Positions 1-8,633 of a stretch of DNA of 27,005 nt are shown piece by piece (the first letter of the stretch is position 1; each line of letters begins with the position of its first letter). The stretch comes from JAEUSG01 sp964590225 (lineage in GTDB: Bacteria; Fibrobacterota; OXYB2-FULL-49-7; JAEUSG01). The notes below the pieces were generated by a model. That model searched no databases. It was not told the origin of the DNA and saw nothing but the letters and a program-made list of their open reading frames with translations. Position numbers and translations under genes: made by a program. The DNA lies in the NCBI GenBank assembly GCA_964590225.1, contig CAZPWS010000042.1:1-27005 (forward strand). The letters are read 5' to 3'.

Positions 1-1
1 A

Positions 2-1249
2 GCAGTTCAAATAACTACTGAAAGAACCATAAAAAAAGGTGAGGAATGTGGGTTAGAAGACCTTAAAAAAAGAATTAGCAGCAAAGATGATGACACTTTT
101 AACAAGCCTGAAAAGGAAGCATTAAAGTTTCTACTTTCTTGTCTTGAGTATCATAGCGAATGGAGAACACTTGAAACGGCAGAGAACTTCAAATTCACAC
201 CTAATATTGAAGAACTTGCCTTGTTGATTAGACGTGTTAAAAACAGAGAAAACTTTTTGCCTTACCCTATAACAGGAAACTGGGCAGATAAACTTGTTCT
301 TTTAGAATCAGAGTTTGATTCTCTTTCTAAATCAGAAAAGTATCCTGATTCTCTCTTTAATTCATTAGACAGAAAAATTAAATCAAAACTATTACGGGAA
401 TGGTTAAAGCCAAACAAATATACATTTTTATCATCTCTTAAAGATTTTCTACAGCATTTTCCCACTGAGCCATTTAGATTAGACATTTTTTCGTTGAATA
501 ATGATATGGTGATTGAAAACTTTTTTACGGAATATCATAATAAACCTTGGAGAGGATTTGTAAGCGGTGAGTGGAGAGGATTTGAAGAAGAAGAAATTCC
601 AAATGACTTTGGAAGAATTAACCTTTACAAACTTCACGGTTCTTTAGATTGGGTAAGGCTAGACAGCGGGGAATTTAAAGAGGAAGAAAAATTAGACGAA
701 CAAGAAAAAGGGCATATTGAAGAAGAGCATTCCCCTTACTTAATATTTGGTCAGGGCACAAAGACATTTTCAGTTGAGCCATTCTTTACGTTGATACAAC
801 ATTTCAGAAGCAAGCTAAAAGACAAGAGTTACATCTTTGTAATTGGATATAGCTTTTTTGATCCATACATAAACAATCTCTTAATTGATGCTGTAAAAGG
901 CACATCTAAAAAATTAATCATCGTTAATCCAATATTTGGACCTGAAGAATTAATAACTGGGAAGGATAAAAGATATCAACCATTTAAAAAAGACGATTTT
1001 TTAAGAATACAATATCCCGGTGGCATTTCGAACAAAAATCTCGCAAACTACATTGAGGACATTCAGAAAAATTCTTTTTACTCTGAATTGCCTGAATTTA
1101 ATATCAAGAAAATAAATGCTGAATCATTAGAGTTTTTGCCTGTTGGGACTGAAGAATTCTTAAAAATTTATTTCCAAAATGGCGGTAATGTATTTGTACA
1201 ATTAATTACTGAATATGAAAAGAAAAGAGCAAATGAAAATCCGTTTTGA
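2..1249 (+). CDS. SIR2-like domain protein, 5'-truncated by window edge
   Basis: The reading frame is open from the first bases of the window, so the N-terminus and true start lie outside; the TTG at 221 is only an internal codon. About 415 residues are visible. KLHGSLDW (His near visible residue 212) and FVIGYSFFDPYINNLL (near residue 280) are the signatures of SIR2_2-type domains: the first carries the catalytic His of NAD+-cleaving SIR2 folds and the second is a late Rossmann-fold strand-helix. Family knowledge: bacterial proteins of this kind are often NAD+-depleting anti-phage effectors, alone or with a partner. Here the downstream neighbour is a repeat and a broken dinD-like gene, so no partner is visible on the right; one could lie to the left. 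The defence role is inference. I am confident of the SIR2 fold and less so of the activity, because the NAD-binding N-terminus cannot be seen. Confidence 0.8.
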   Translation, partial: AVQITTERTIKKGEECGLEDLKKRISSKDDDTFNKPEKEALKFLLSCLEYHSEWRTLETAENFKFTPNIEELALLIRRVKNRENFLPYPITGNWADKLVLLESEFDSLSKSEKYPDSLFNSLDRKIKSKLLREWLKPNKYTFLSSLKDFLQHFPTEPFRLDIFSLNNDMVIENFFTEYHNKPWRGFVSGEWRGFEEEEIPNDFGRINLYKLHGSLDWVRLDSGEFKEEEKLDEQEKGHIEEEHSPYLIFGQGTKTFSVEPFFTLIQHFRSKLKDKSYIFVIGYSFFDPYINNLLIDAVKGTSKKLIIVNPIFGPEELITGKDKRYQPFKKDDFLRIQYPGGISNKNLANYIEDIQKNSFYSELPEFNIKKINAESLEFLPVGTEEFLKIYFQNGGNVFVQLITEYEKKRANENPF

Positions 1250-1324
1250 TTACCTTCTCATGGGCTATGCAACTTTGCAAACCGCTATAAGGTTAATTGT
1301 AGGCCAAAGTTTGAAAGAGAGTTT

Positions 1325-1574
1325 CCACCTCTGCAATCGAAAAAAAAGATACCTTCGTTGTTGTGAGAGATATTTAAGTCGCAATCTTTATCCAAGAGGT
1401 GAACCTTTTTATTAAAAACTCACCCCCGCCCTTTGGGTAGCCCCTCTTAAAAAGAGAGGGGATGTTTGGATATCAAGTATTCTCCCTATCTTAGGCTATT
1501 GAAATAGCCGCTAAAGAGAGGGAGGCAAGGTGGGTGAGTTATTGTTTTCTGAATAGCCAACTGCGGAATTTAGG
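1325..1574 (-). mobile_element. MITE-like hairpin repeat, copy A (left end decayed)
   Basis: The sequence matches, in reverse orientation, the complete 258-bp copy C at 23122-23379. The right terminal repeat AACTGCGGAATTTAGG is intact at 1559-1574. Internal hairpins (CCCCTCT/AGAGGGG, and CTATTGAAATAG within a longer stem) are recognisable. The left terminus is not clear; similarity becomes weak before about 1368 and the start given here is an estimate. It carries no gene and stops 4 bp before the start codon of the dinD-like pseudogene. It fills most of the gene-free stretch between 1250 and 1578. Confidence 0.7.
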
Positions 1575-1578
1575 ATAA

Positions 1579-2355
1579 ATGAATAATAAATTAGCCATAT
1601 TCGAAGGTCAAAAAATCCGTCGCCTCTATAATGAGAAAACTGAAACATGGTGGTTCTCAGTTGTAGATATCATTCAGGTGCTAATACAACAGCCTAACCA
1701 GCAAGCCGCAAGAAACTATTGGAAGGTTTTAAAAAACAGGCTGAAAAAGGAGGGGAGTGAGTCGGTTACAAATTGTAACCTACTGAAAATGGAAGCAGCG
1801 GACGGTAAATACTACCTGACTGATGTAGCCACTGCTGAAACACTGCTGCGCCTTGTTCAGAGCGTGCCCAGCCCTTAAAGCGGAGCCTATAAAGTATGGT
1901 TGGCTAAAGTAGGTTATGAACGGATGCAGGAGCTTTCTGATCCTGCCCGTGCCTTGGATCGTGCGCGTGAAACATGGCATAAACAGGGGCGCAGTAAAAA
2001 GTGGATAGAGCAGCGGATGACAGGGCAGGAGACTCGTAACAAGCTGACGGACTATTGGGCGGATCATGAGATAAAAAAAGGCGATGAGTACGCAATCCTG
2101 ACAAACATCATTCATCAGGAATGGGCGGATGTAAGTGTTCAAAACCACAAAGAAATAAAAGGACTTAAGAATCATAATTTAAGAGATCACATGACAGAAG
2201 CAGAACTAATCTTTACTGCTCTGGCCGAATTATCAACCAGACAGATTGCTGAAACTGTCGAAGCGACTGGTATGGATGAAAATAAAGAAGCCGCTAGAAA
2301 AGTTGTTTCAAGAGAAAGCTTTTTGCCCCCTGCACAGAAGAAAAGGCTTATTTAA
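1579..2355 (+). pseudogene. Bro-N / DinD-like protein, disrupted
   Basis: Two open segments in the same frame (1579-1878, 1900-2355) together give a protein of about 258 residues that resembles DNA-damage-inducible protein D / Bro-N proteins: an N-terminal Bro-N domain (IRRLYNEKTETWWFSVVDII, DVATAETLLRLVQSVPSP) followed by KVGYERMQELSDPARALDRA and a C-terminal helical region. An in-frame TAA at 1876-1878 separates them. The missing SPKAEPIK segment is readable in another frame between the halves. A +1 insertion near 1875 and a +2 insertion near 1895 therefore compensate each other but create the stop. The family's role is poorly known (SOS-linked, frequent on phages and islands). Here it is most likely inactive, although a truncated Bro-N domain could still be made. 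Confidence 0.8.
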
Positions 2356-2548
2356 ACAAGATCTCTTCTGACCATTATAATGCTCAAAGTTGAATATTAT
2401 ACCAGATAGTACTCTAAAAACATAGTTTTCCTGACTTCTAACATTTAGTGCGGTAAAGTTGCTTTTTTATACCCCGTTTTCTTTCCTAAAATGCATTTTA
2501 CACCTCCTGAAAGTGTAAACATCTTTCAGGACGAGACCTTACAAAACA
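2356..2548. other. Gene-free stretch upstream of ileS with one hairpin
   Basis: No credible gene is present between the dinD-like pseudogene and the repeat at 2549. The only structure I see is a perfect 9-bp inverted repeat TCCTGAAAG/CTTTCAGGA at 2505-2513 and 2523-2531 with a 9-nt loop. It is not followed by a T-run on either strand, so it is not a convincing intrinsic terminator. Confidence 0.4.
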
Positions 2549-2648
2549 AAAAGTCCTCCCTCTCTTAGGCTATTGAAATAGCCGCTAAAGAGAGGGAGGC
2601 AAGGTGGGTGAGTTATTGTTTTCGGCAATAGCCAACTGCGGAATTTAG
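2549..2648 (-). mobile_element. MITE-like hairpin repeat, copy B (half element)
   Basis: This is a partial copy of about 100 bp. It keeps the CTCCCTCTCTTAGG...AGAGAGGGAG hairpin, the GGTGGGTGAGTT segment and the terminal AACTGCGGAATTTAG (2634-2648). The other half, including the second hairpin and left terminal repeat, is missing. It lies about 105 bp upstream of the ileS start codon and may contribute a stem-loop to the leader transcript. Confidence 0.75.
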
Positions 2649-2753
2649 TATTAATTTGCCCGTGATGGGAGAAAGTAGGTATTTTTTCCCTTCTGTCTTG
2701 AATTGGGGCGTGGTCTGTTAATTCGGTGTATGAAGTTGGAAGGATAAAGAATA

Positions 2754-5700
2754 ATGTTTCAGCGAATCGATAAAAAGAGAAGTTTTCCAGAAATGGAAAA
2801 GGAGATCTTGCGTTTTTGGGAAGACCAAAAGGTTTTTGAGCAGTCACTTAAAAAAACAGAGGGGCAAGAACCCTTCTCGTTCTATGACGGCCCACCTTTT
2901 GCCACCGGCCTTCCGCACTATGGCCATTTGCTTGCTGGCACATTAAAGGATATTGTACCTCGCTATTGGACAATGAGAAACCGATTTGTAGAACGGCGTT
3001 TCGGATGGGATTGTCACGGACTCCCGATAGAAAAGCTTGTTCAGGACGACCTAAATCTTAAGGGTACTCCAGAAATAATTAAAGCGGGAATCGATAAATT
3101 CAACGAGACCTGCCGCTCTTCTGTCCTTAAGTACGCGGACGCATGGCGAGCCACTGTTACGAGAATGGGACGATTTGTCGATTTCGATAACGACTATAAG
3201 ACAATGGATCGCACCTTCATGGAGTCTGTCTGGTGGGTTTTTAAGGAAATCTGGAAGCAGGGGAGGGTTTATAAAGCGCATAGAGTAATGCCTTACTCGT
3301 GGGCACTTACAACCCCGCTATCAAATTTTGAGGCAAATTCCAACTATAAGGTTGTTCAGGATCCATCAATTACCATCCGTTTTCGCGTACAGGGTAAGGA
3401 GAACGAATATCTCCTCGCATGGACAACCACGCCATGGACTCTTCCAAGCAATCTTGCGCTATGCGTTGGACCCGATGTCGATTATGTAAAGGTGTTGGAT
3501 AAATCGCAAAAGGTCTTTTATACCTTGGCGGAGGCGCGCCTTTCATCCATTTACAAGAAAACTGACGATTACGAAATAATTGGCAAATTTAAGGGTAAGC
3601 AGCTTTATAATACGCAATATGAACCTCTTTTCCCTTACTTCAAGGACCACGAAAACAGTTTCAGGGTTTTGATTGATGATTTTGTAAGCACCGAAGATGG
3701 TACGGGAATAGTTCATATGGCGCCTGCGTATGGCGAGGACGACTACCGCATTTGCAAAAAGGAGGGCATTGTCCTCGTTGATCCTCTTGATATCGAGGCA
3801 AACTTCACGGATGCAGTTCCCGATTTTTCCGGCCAGCATTGCAAGGCAGCGGACAAGGCAATAATTCAGAAACTTAAAAGCGAGGGGAAGCTCATCCATC
3901 AGGCAACAATTATGCACAGCTATCCCTTTTGCGATAGAAGTGATACTCCCTTAATTTATAGAGCGATAGAGGCTTGGTATATCCGTGTCGAGGACCTGCG
4001 AGATGAATTATCGGCTAATAACGAAAAAATCAGGTGGGTGCCGGAATATGTAGGTTCAAAAAGATTTGGTAACTGGCTAAAGGAGGCAAAAGACTGGAAT
4101 ATCAGCCGTAATCGATTCTGGGGTTCGTGTATTCCATTATGGATATGTCCCGACTGTGGCCATGTCGAATGTATTGGTTCAATTGACGATCTTCGAAAAT
4201 TATCCGGCAAGGAAATAACCGATCTTCACAAGCACAATATTGACAATATATTCTTCAGCTGCACAAGTAGCAGCAAGTGTGGTGGAATAATGAAACGGAC
4301 ACCGGAGGTATTTGACTGCTGGTTTGAGTCTGGAGCCATGCCATATGGACAGCAGCACTACCCATTTGATAATAAAGAGCGTTTTGAGAAAGGTTTTCCT
4401 GCCGACTTTATTGCGGAAGGACTCGACCAAACCCGTGGCTGGTTTTATACGCTCCTCGTTTTGTCAACAATACTTTTCAAGAAACCTGCATTTAAAAATG
4501 TTATTGTCAACGGCTTGATTTTGGCCGAAGATGGCAAAAAGATGAGCAAGCGCTTAAAAAACTACCCCGCTCCAGAGTTTGTGATGGAGAATTATGGAGC
4601 GGATAGTCTCCGTATGTACCTCATAAATTCGCCGGTTGTAAGGGCAGAAGATCTTAAGTTCTCTGAAAATGGAATAAAAGAAATACTTAAAAGCGTTATT
4701 ATTCCTTTGTGGAATTCTTATAACTTTTTTGTTGAATATGCCGTTACGGATGGCTGGAATCCATCCAGACACTTTAGAAAAAGCGCAAATGAGCTTGATA
4801 GATGGATTCTTTCCGTTATGCAGAGCCTGATTAAAGAAGTAAACATACAGATGGAGTCTTATAATTTATATAAGGTTGTTCCGGCTGTGGTTGATTTTAT
4901 TGAAGATCTTACAAATTGGTACATTCGAAGAAGCAGAACTCGTTTCTGGGCTGATGCTAAAGAGGACTGGAAAGTAAAAGAAGAGTGTCACAGTACCCTT
5001 TATGAAGTGCTTGTTGTTTTTTCAAAAATAATAGCTCCAATTTTGCCATTTGCTTCCGAAGATATATACCGTAACCTTGTGGCAAATATCGATAAAAATG
5101 CTGCATGCTCAGTCCATCTTTGCGATTATCCTATTGTTGATGAATTGCGAATAGATGTTGCTCTTGAAGAGAGAATGGCACTTGTTAGAACAATTGTCGG
5201 CCTCGGGAATTCGCTGCGTGGCAAACAAAATATCCGTCTTAGACAACCACTCGAATCTATTACCGTTATTGCTGGCAAAAGAGAGCAGGACATCTCTCGT
5301 CCCTACGACTTTTTGATTATGGAAGAGCTTAATGTTAAGAGCGTTATCTGGATAGAGAATGACAGTGGTCTTGTAAAACTATCTATAAAACCGAACTACC
5401 GCCTCCTCGGGAAAAAATTTGGTGCTAAAATGAAGGAAGCTGCCGAGATTATTTCTGCTCTTTCAATTAATGATATTAACTGTATTGAGAGGGGTGAGTG
5501 TGTGGCAGTTATGGGAGAGACTATCTCCGGTGAGGAGGTGGTGATCGAAAGAATTTCTGCAACCGGTGCCGCTCTGGAAACTAAACGGGGGATAACGGTT
5601 GGCCTTGACACAAAAATTTCAGAAGCACTCTACCTTGAGGGTTTGGCGCAAGAAGTGAAAAACAGAATAAATACAATGCGCAAAGAGGCTCTATTCGATA

Positions 5701-5912
5701 AGGAAGATAGGATTACTGTGAGTTGGAGTTCACAACAGACCAACTCAGATATACGAAAAGCGATAAATGATTTTAGTGCAATGGTTATGGCCGAGACGCT
5801 TGCTGTATCTATAAACGAAGTTGAACAGATGGTTGGAGCCGAAACAGAAAAAGAGTGGGATATTGAAAATGGAAAAATTCGTTTTTTTCTGTCGCGCGTA
5901 ACGAAGAAATAA
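2754..5912 (+). CDS. ileS: Isoleucine--tRNA ligase, long (type 2) form
   Basis: Charges tRNA-Ile with isoleucine in the cytoplasm. The 1052-residue class I synthetase has the HIGH-type signature HYGH at residues 55-58 (with PPFATGLPHYGH context) and KMSKR at 596-600. Between them is the CP1 editing domain with the TTTPWTLPSN and GTGIVHMAPAYGEDDY motifs. Two zinc-type Cys pairs (CPDCGHVEC and the later CTSSSKC) lie before the second signature. The length and the VERRFGWDCHGLPIE region fit the eukaryote-like type-2 IleRS, a class known for low sensitivity to mupirocin; the class assignment is by motif only. The start is ATG preceded by GGAAGGA at 2738-2744. It stands alone after the accessory left flank, and the next gene begins 31 bp downstream. 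Confidence 0.97.
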   Translation: MFQRIDKKRSFPEMEKEILRFWEDQKVFEQSLKKTEGQEPFSFYDGPPFATGLPHYGHLLAGTLKDIVPRYWTMRNRFVERRFGWDCHGLPIEKLVQDDLNLKGTPEIIKAGIDKFNETCRSSVLKYADAWRATVTRMGRFVDFDNDYKTMDRTFMESVWWVFKEIWKQGRVYKAHRVMPYSWALTTPLSNFEANSNYKVVQDPSITIRFRVQGKENEYLLAWTTTPWTLPSNLALCVGPDVDYVKVLDKSQKVFYTLAEARLSSIYKKTDDYEIIGKFKGKQLYNTQYEPLFPYFKDHENSFRVLIDDFVSTEDGTGIVHMAPAYGEDDYRICKKEGIVLVDPLDIEANFTDAVPDFSGQHCKAADKAIIQKLKSEGKLIHQATIMHSYPFCDRSDTPLIYRAIEAWYIRVEDLRDELSANNEKIRWVPEYVGSKRFGNWLKEAKDWNISRNRFWGSCIPLWICPDCGHVECIGSIDDLRKLSGKEITDLHKHNIDNIFFSCTSSSKCGGIMKRTPEVFDCWFESGAMPYGQQHYPFDNKERFEKGFPADFIAEGLDQTRGWFYTLLVLSTILFKKPAFKNVIVNGLILAEDGKKMSKRLKNYPAPEFVMENYGADSLRMYLINSPVVRAEDLKFSENGIKEILKSVIIPLWNSYNFFVEYAVTDGWNPSRHFRKSANELDRWILSVMQSLIKEVNIQMESYNLYKVVPAVVDFIEDLTNWYIRRSRTRFWADAKEDWKVKEECHSTLYEVLVVFSKIIAPILPFASEDIYRNLVANIDKNAACSVHLCDYPIVDELRIDVALEERMALVRTIVGLGNSLRGKQNIRLRQPLESITVIAGKREQDISRPYDFLIMEELNVKSVIWIENDSGLVKLSIKPNYRLLGKKFGAKMKEAAEIISALSINDINCIERGECVAVMGETISGEEVVIERISATGAALETKRGITVGLDTKISEALYLEGLAQEVKNRINTMRKEALFDKEDRITVSWSSQQTNSDIRKAINDFSAMVMAETLAVSINEVEQMVGAETEKEWDIENGKIRFFLSRVTKK

Positions 5913-5943
5913 ATTAAATGGAATATTGAGGGGAGACACAAAA

Positions 5944-6330
5944 ATGAATGCAAAAGAGAGAGCGCAGTTCGAAAAACTTCTTACAAAAAAGAGAGAGGAG
6001 CTGCTTCACGAGCTTGGGCTTATCGAAGAGTCCAGCTTTAACATGAGCTCACGGGATTCTACAGGAGATAATTCGTCCTATGCCTATCATCTCGCAGATC
6101 AGGCGTCGGATTTTACAGAACGGGAAAAGGCCTTTCATTTTGCCTCGCGCGAAGGCCGATATCTTCATCATATTGACGAAGCGCTGCGGCGGGTAAAAAG
6201 TGCCGACTACGGTAAGTGTCATGAATGCGGTAAAGGCATAGATTTAGAGAGACTTAAAGCGGTACCTCATGCCCGTTTATGTATTAAATGTAAAACAAAA
6301 GAAGAAGAAGAAAAACGGAAACAGATGTGA
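5944..6330 (+). CDS. DksA/TraR-family zinc-finger regulator
   Basis: A 128-residue protein with an N-terminal coiled-coil-forming helix (FEKLLTKKREELLHELGLIE), a middle acidic segment (DQASDFTEREKAF) and a C-terminal C4 zinc finger CHECGKGIDLERLKAVPHA...CIKC. Family members bind the RNA polymerase secondary channel and modulate initiation, often together with ppGpp. The family's usual coiled-coil-tip DxxDxA motif is represented here by DQASD, so activity like that of DksA is plausible but not assured. I chose ATG at 5944 because GAGGGGAG lies 9 bp upstream; an upstream TTG at 5926 would overlap that site. Its TGA overlaps the GTG of the next gene (ATGTGA), indicating translational coupling. 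Confidence 0.88.
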   Translation: MNAKERAQFEKLLTKKREELLHELGLIEESSFNMSSRDSTGDNSSYAYHLADQASDFTEREKAFHFASREGRYLHHIDEALRRVKSADYGKCHECGKGIDLERLKAVPHARLCIKCKTKEEEEKRKQM

Positions 6331-7205
6331 GGCCTGCTTTTCTTGGGTTACTTTTGTTCTGCTTAAGTACAACTGGGTGGAATAGTTCTTTTAACGAAGT
6401 CAGGGCTTTTCGTTATCTCGAAAAGCAGTGTTCATTCGGGCCACGGGTTCCAAATTCTAAAGCACACAAAGATCAGCTGCGTTGGATGAAAAAGGAGTTG
6501 CTGACCCACAAAGGGGCGGTTGTAAGGCTGGATTCTTTTCAGCACTTTGACAAAAAAAGAGACATTACATTAAATCTAACTAATGTATCTGTTGTTTTTA
6601 AGGGCAAAGGAAACGGTCGCCGTCTTTTTTGTGCCCACTGGGACTGCCGACCTTGGGCGGACAGCGATCCCAACCCTCTGTTTAGAAACGAGGGGGTTCC
6701 TGGTGCTAACGATGGTGCCAGCGGAGTTGCCGTGCTTATGGAGGTTTGCCATTCGCTGGCGGCTAAGCCCCCTCCTGTAACTATAGAAATTGTCTTTTTT
6801 GACGGTGAAGATTATGGTATGAATGACGACCAGTGGTGTATCGGATCTAAGCATTTTGCTAAAAATGTTAATCCATCGGAATATTCATATGCAATATTAC
6901 TTGATATGATTGGCGATAGTGATTTGCGCATTCCTATGGAGCTTAACTCTCTTAGGCGCGCTCCTCAGTTGACAAACAGAGTGTTTGATATCGCTGAAAA
7001 ACTTGGTTTAAAGGCTTTTGTAAAAGAAAAAGGACTTGCAATTTACGACGACCACATACCGCTTCTGGATCGTGGAATTCCCACTATTGATCTGATAGAT
7101 TTTGATTATCCATACTGGCATACAGTAAGCGATACACCAGATAAATGTTCGCCTCAAAGTTTGAGGGAGGTGGGACTGCTTGTTCTTCATCTCGCATATG
7201 AATAG
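6327..7205 (+). CDS. M28-family zinc peptidase / glutaminyl cyclotransferase-like, exported
   Basis: A 292-residue protein with an N-terminal signal segment (RPAFLGLLLFCLSTTGW). All the metal ligands of the M28/QC fold are visible in order: AHWDCRPWAD (His, Asp side), GANDGASG (bridging Asp), FFDGEDYG (acidic pair), DMIGDSD and YWHTVSDT (final His). The FGPR.PNSKAH start and HWDCRPWAD are typical of the glutaminyl-peptide cyclotransferase-like branch of M28. The enzyme is therefore probably an active periplasmic or surface aminopeptidase or cyclotransferase; sequence alone cannot separate these two. The start is GTG, coupled to the preceding DksA-like gene by a 4-bp overlap. Its 3' end overlaps the acyltransferase gene. 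Confidence 0.85.
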   Translation: MRPAFLGLLLFCLSTTGWNSSFNEVRAFRYLEKQCSFGPRVPNSKAHKDQLRWMKKELLTHKGAVVRLDSFQHFDKKRDITLNLTNVSVVFKGKGNGRRLFCAHWDCRPWADSDPNPLFRNEGVPGANDGASGVAVLMEVCHSLAAKPPPVTIEIVFFDGEDYGMNDDQWCIGSKHFAKNVNPSEYSYAILLDMIGDSDLRIPMELNSLRRAPQLTNRVFDIAEKLGLKAFVKEKGLAIYDDHIPLLDRGIPTIDLIDFDYPYWHTVSDTPDKCSPQSLREVGLLVLHLAYE

Positions 7206-8085
7206 GAAAAGAATAAAAAACGATTTTATTTATCTGTTCGTCCGAATGCTTCTATTTGTAGTGCGGAATGTTCCGAGGCGCGGCTCTCTTTTTATGGCGG
7301 GGCTTCTCGCCAGTCTTTTATGGTGGCTTTTGGTAAAAGAACGAAATAAAACGATTTTAAATCTGGGTAGAGCATTTGGTAGTTATTATAGTAAAAAGGA
7401 AATAATTTCAGTCGGAAAGGCGACATTTGCAAACATCGCTCAGAATCTCGTTGATGCAGTTCTTACCGGGAAATTGTTACAAGAGCAGCCAGAAGTGGCT
7501 ATGGAAATAAAAGGGCTTGATATTGCTCAAAAGGCGCTCGATAGCGGCAATGGGATAATCTTTTTAACTGCGCATCTTGGCTGCTTTGAAATGCTTCCTG
7601 CCCGTTTTTCACAACTTGGCTTTCCGCTAACAGTTATGGGCGCCAAGATATACGACCCAAGGCTTAACGAGCTAATAATTACTAACAGAAAAAGTTTCTC
7701 AGTCGATTATATCGAGAGGGGAGAAGATTTACGGGCATTGATTAAGCTGATAAGAGCAGGCAACTGTTTTGGTGTGCTGTGCGATCTTGATACTAAAGCA
7801 GATAGCCGTTTTGTACCTTTTTTTGGTATTCCTGCAAAAACTGTTGTGGGCCCATTTAGACTTGCTGTTCGCTTTAATAGTCACGCTATACCTATTTTTA
7901 CTACGAGGCGGAGGGATGGAACGCAACTTGTTGAGGTGTGTAGCCCCCTCATTCCAGTGGGCGGTACAGAAGATGAAAGGATAGACTCCATGATGTTGGC
8001 GTACAATAAAAAACTTGAAGAGCTAATACGGGTCGATCCTGCGCAATGGATCTGGATGCATGACAGATGGAAGAGTAAGCCGTGA
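7198..8085 (+). CDS. LpxL/HtrB-family lipid A (Kdo2-lipid A) acyltransferase
   Basis: A 295-residue inner-membrane acyltransferase that adds a secondary acyl chain to lipid A. It has one N-terminal hydrophobic segment (FVRMLLFVV ... LFMAGLLASLLWWLL) and the family's catalytic motif as HLGCFE (His-x4-acidic; Glu, as in many members). Typical blocks follow: LPARFSQLGFPLTVMGAK, LIRAGNCFGVLCDLD, FFGIPAKTVVGPFRLAVR and DPAQWIWMHDRW. ATG 7198 overlaps the previous stop by 8 bp; an in-frame TTG at 7180 has the better ribosome site (AGGTGG at 7168-7173), so the start is not settled. The gene sits immediately before lptC, which fits a small LPS synthesis/export operon. Confidence 0.92.
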   Translation: MNRKRIKNDFIYLFVRMLLFVVRNVPRRGSLFMAGLLASLLWWLLVKERNKTILNLGRAFGSYYSKKEIISVGKATFANIAQNLVDAVLTGKLLQEQPEVAMEIKGLDIAQKALDSGNGIIFLTAHLGCFEMLPARFSQLGFPLTVMGAKIYDPRLNELIITNRKSFSVDYIERGEDLRALIKLIRAGNCFGVLCDLDTKADSRFVPFFGIPAKTVVGPFRLAVRFNSHAIPIFTTRRRDGTQLVEVCSPLIPVGGTEDERIDSMMLAYNKKLEELIRVDPAQWIWMHDRWKSKP

Positions 8086-8633
8086 AAAATCTCTGTTTAG
8101 TATCTCTTGTTTTTGTCTTTTTCCTTTTAAATGGCTGTAAAAACAGGATGGTTCCCGATACTGAAGGGTTTATGAATCCTGACAGCATACCGCTTCAGGT
8201 ATTCAGGGATACCGTAAAGATGTCAATGACAGAAAATGGTAAAAAGCTCTGGTCGTTAGCTGCCACTAATATTGTCAGATATAAGACAGGCATGGGCACT
8301 ATTGTTTTTCCTGTTGACATTATCTATTACACAAAAACCGGCACATCCCATCTAAAAGCAGATACCGGACTCATATCACCAAGCATGGACACCCTTGAAG
8401 CGCTCGGCAATGTAGAGGTAAAAACTTACGACCATAAAACGGTAACTACAAGCAGAATTATTTGGTACAAGGCGACCGATAAGGTAGTTAGTGACCGTTT
8501 TGTAAAAATGGTTACTACCGAGGGTGATGCTTATTCCGGCATTGGATTTGTTGCCAATACAAATCTTTCTGAGTGGAAAATTCTAAAAAATGTCAAGGCT
8601 AAAATACTTAATGTAAACAAAGGTCTGTTATAG
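8082..8633 (+). CDS. lptC: LPS export system protein LptC
   Basis: A 183-residue periplasmic bridge protein that would receive LPS from the LptBFG transporter and hand it to LptA. The N-terminus is hydrophobic and ends in a lipobox-like LLNGC (Cys19), so it may be a lipoprotein rather than the transmembrane-anchored form known from E. coli. The body is a run of short beta-strands (WSLAATNIVRYKTGMGTIVFPVDIIYY, DTLEALGNVEVKTYDHKTVTTSRIIWY), the LptC/OstA-like jellyroll pattern. The start is GTG, overlapping the stop of the acyltransferase gene by 4 bp. Its stop overlaps the convergent transglutaminase-like gene by 6 bp. Confidence 0.82.
   Translation: MKNLCLVSLVFVFFLLNGCKNRMVPDTEGFMNPDSIPLQVFRDTVKMSMTENGKKLWSLAATNIVRYKTGMGTIVFPVDIIYYTKTGTSHLKADTGLISPSMDTLEALGNVEVKTYDHKTVTTSRIIWYKATDKVVSDRFVKMVTTEGDAYSGIGFVANTNLSEWKILKNVKAKILNVNKGLL

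Noticed and set aside
1215..1415. 66-residue open frame after the SIR2 gene
   Set aside because: It overlaps the SIR2 end out of frame and runs into MITE copy A; there is no recognisable domain.
2356..2753. T-box riboswitch before ileS
   Set aside because: No T-box consensus or antiterminator/terminator pair is present, and the hairpin at 2505-2531 has no T-run. The host appears Gram-negative, where T-boxes are rare.
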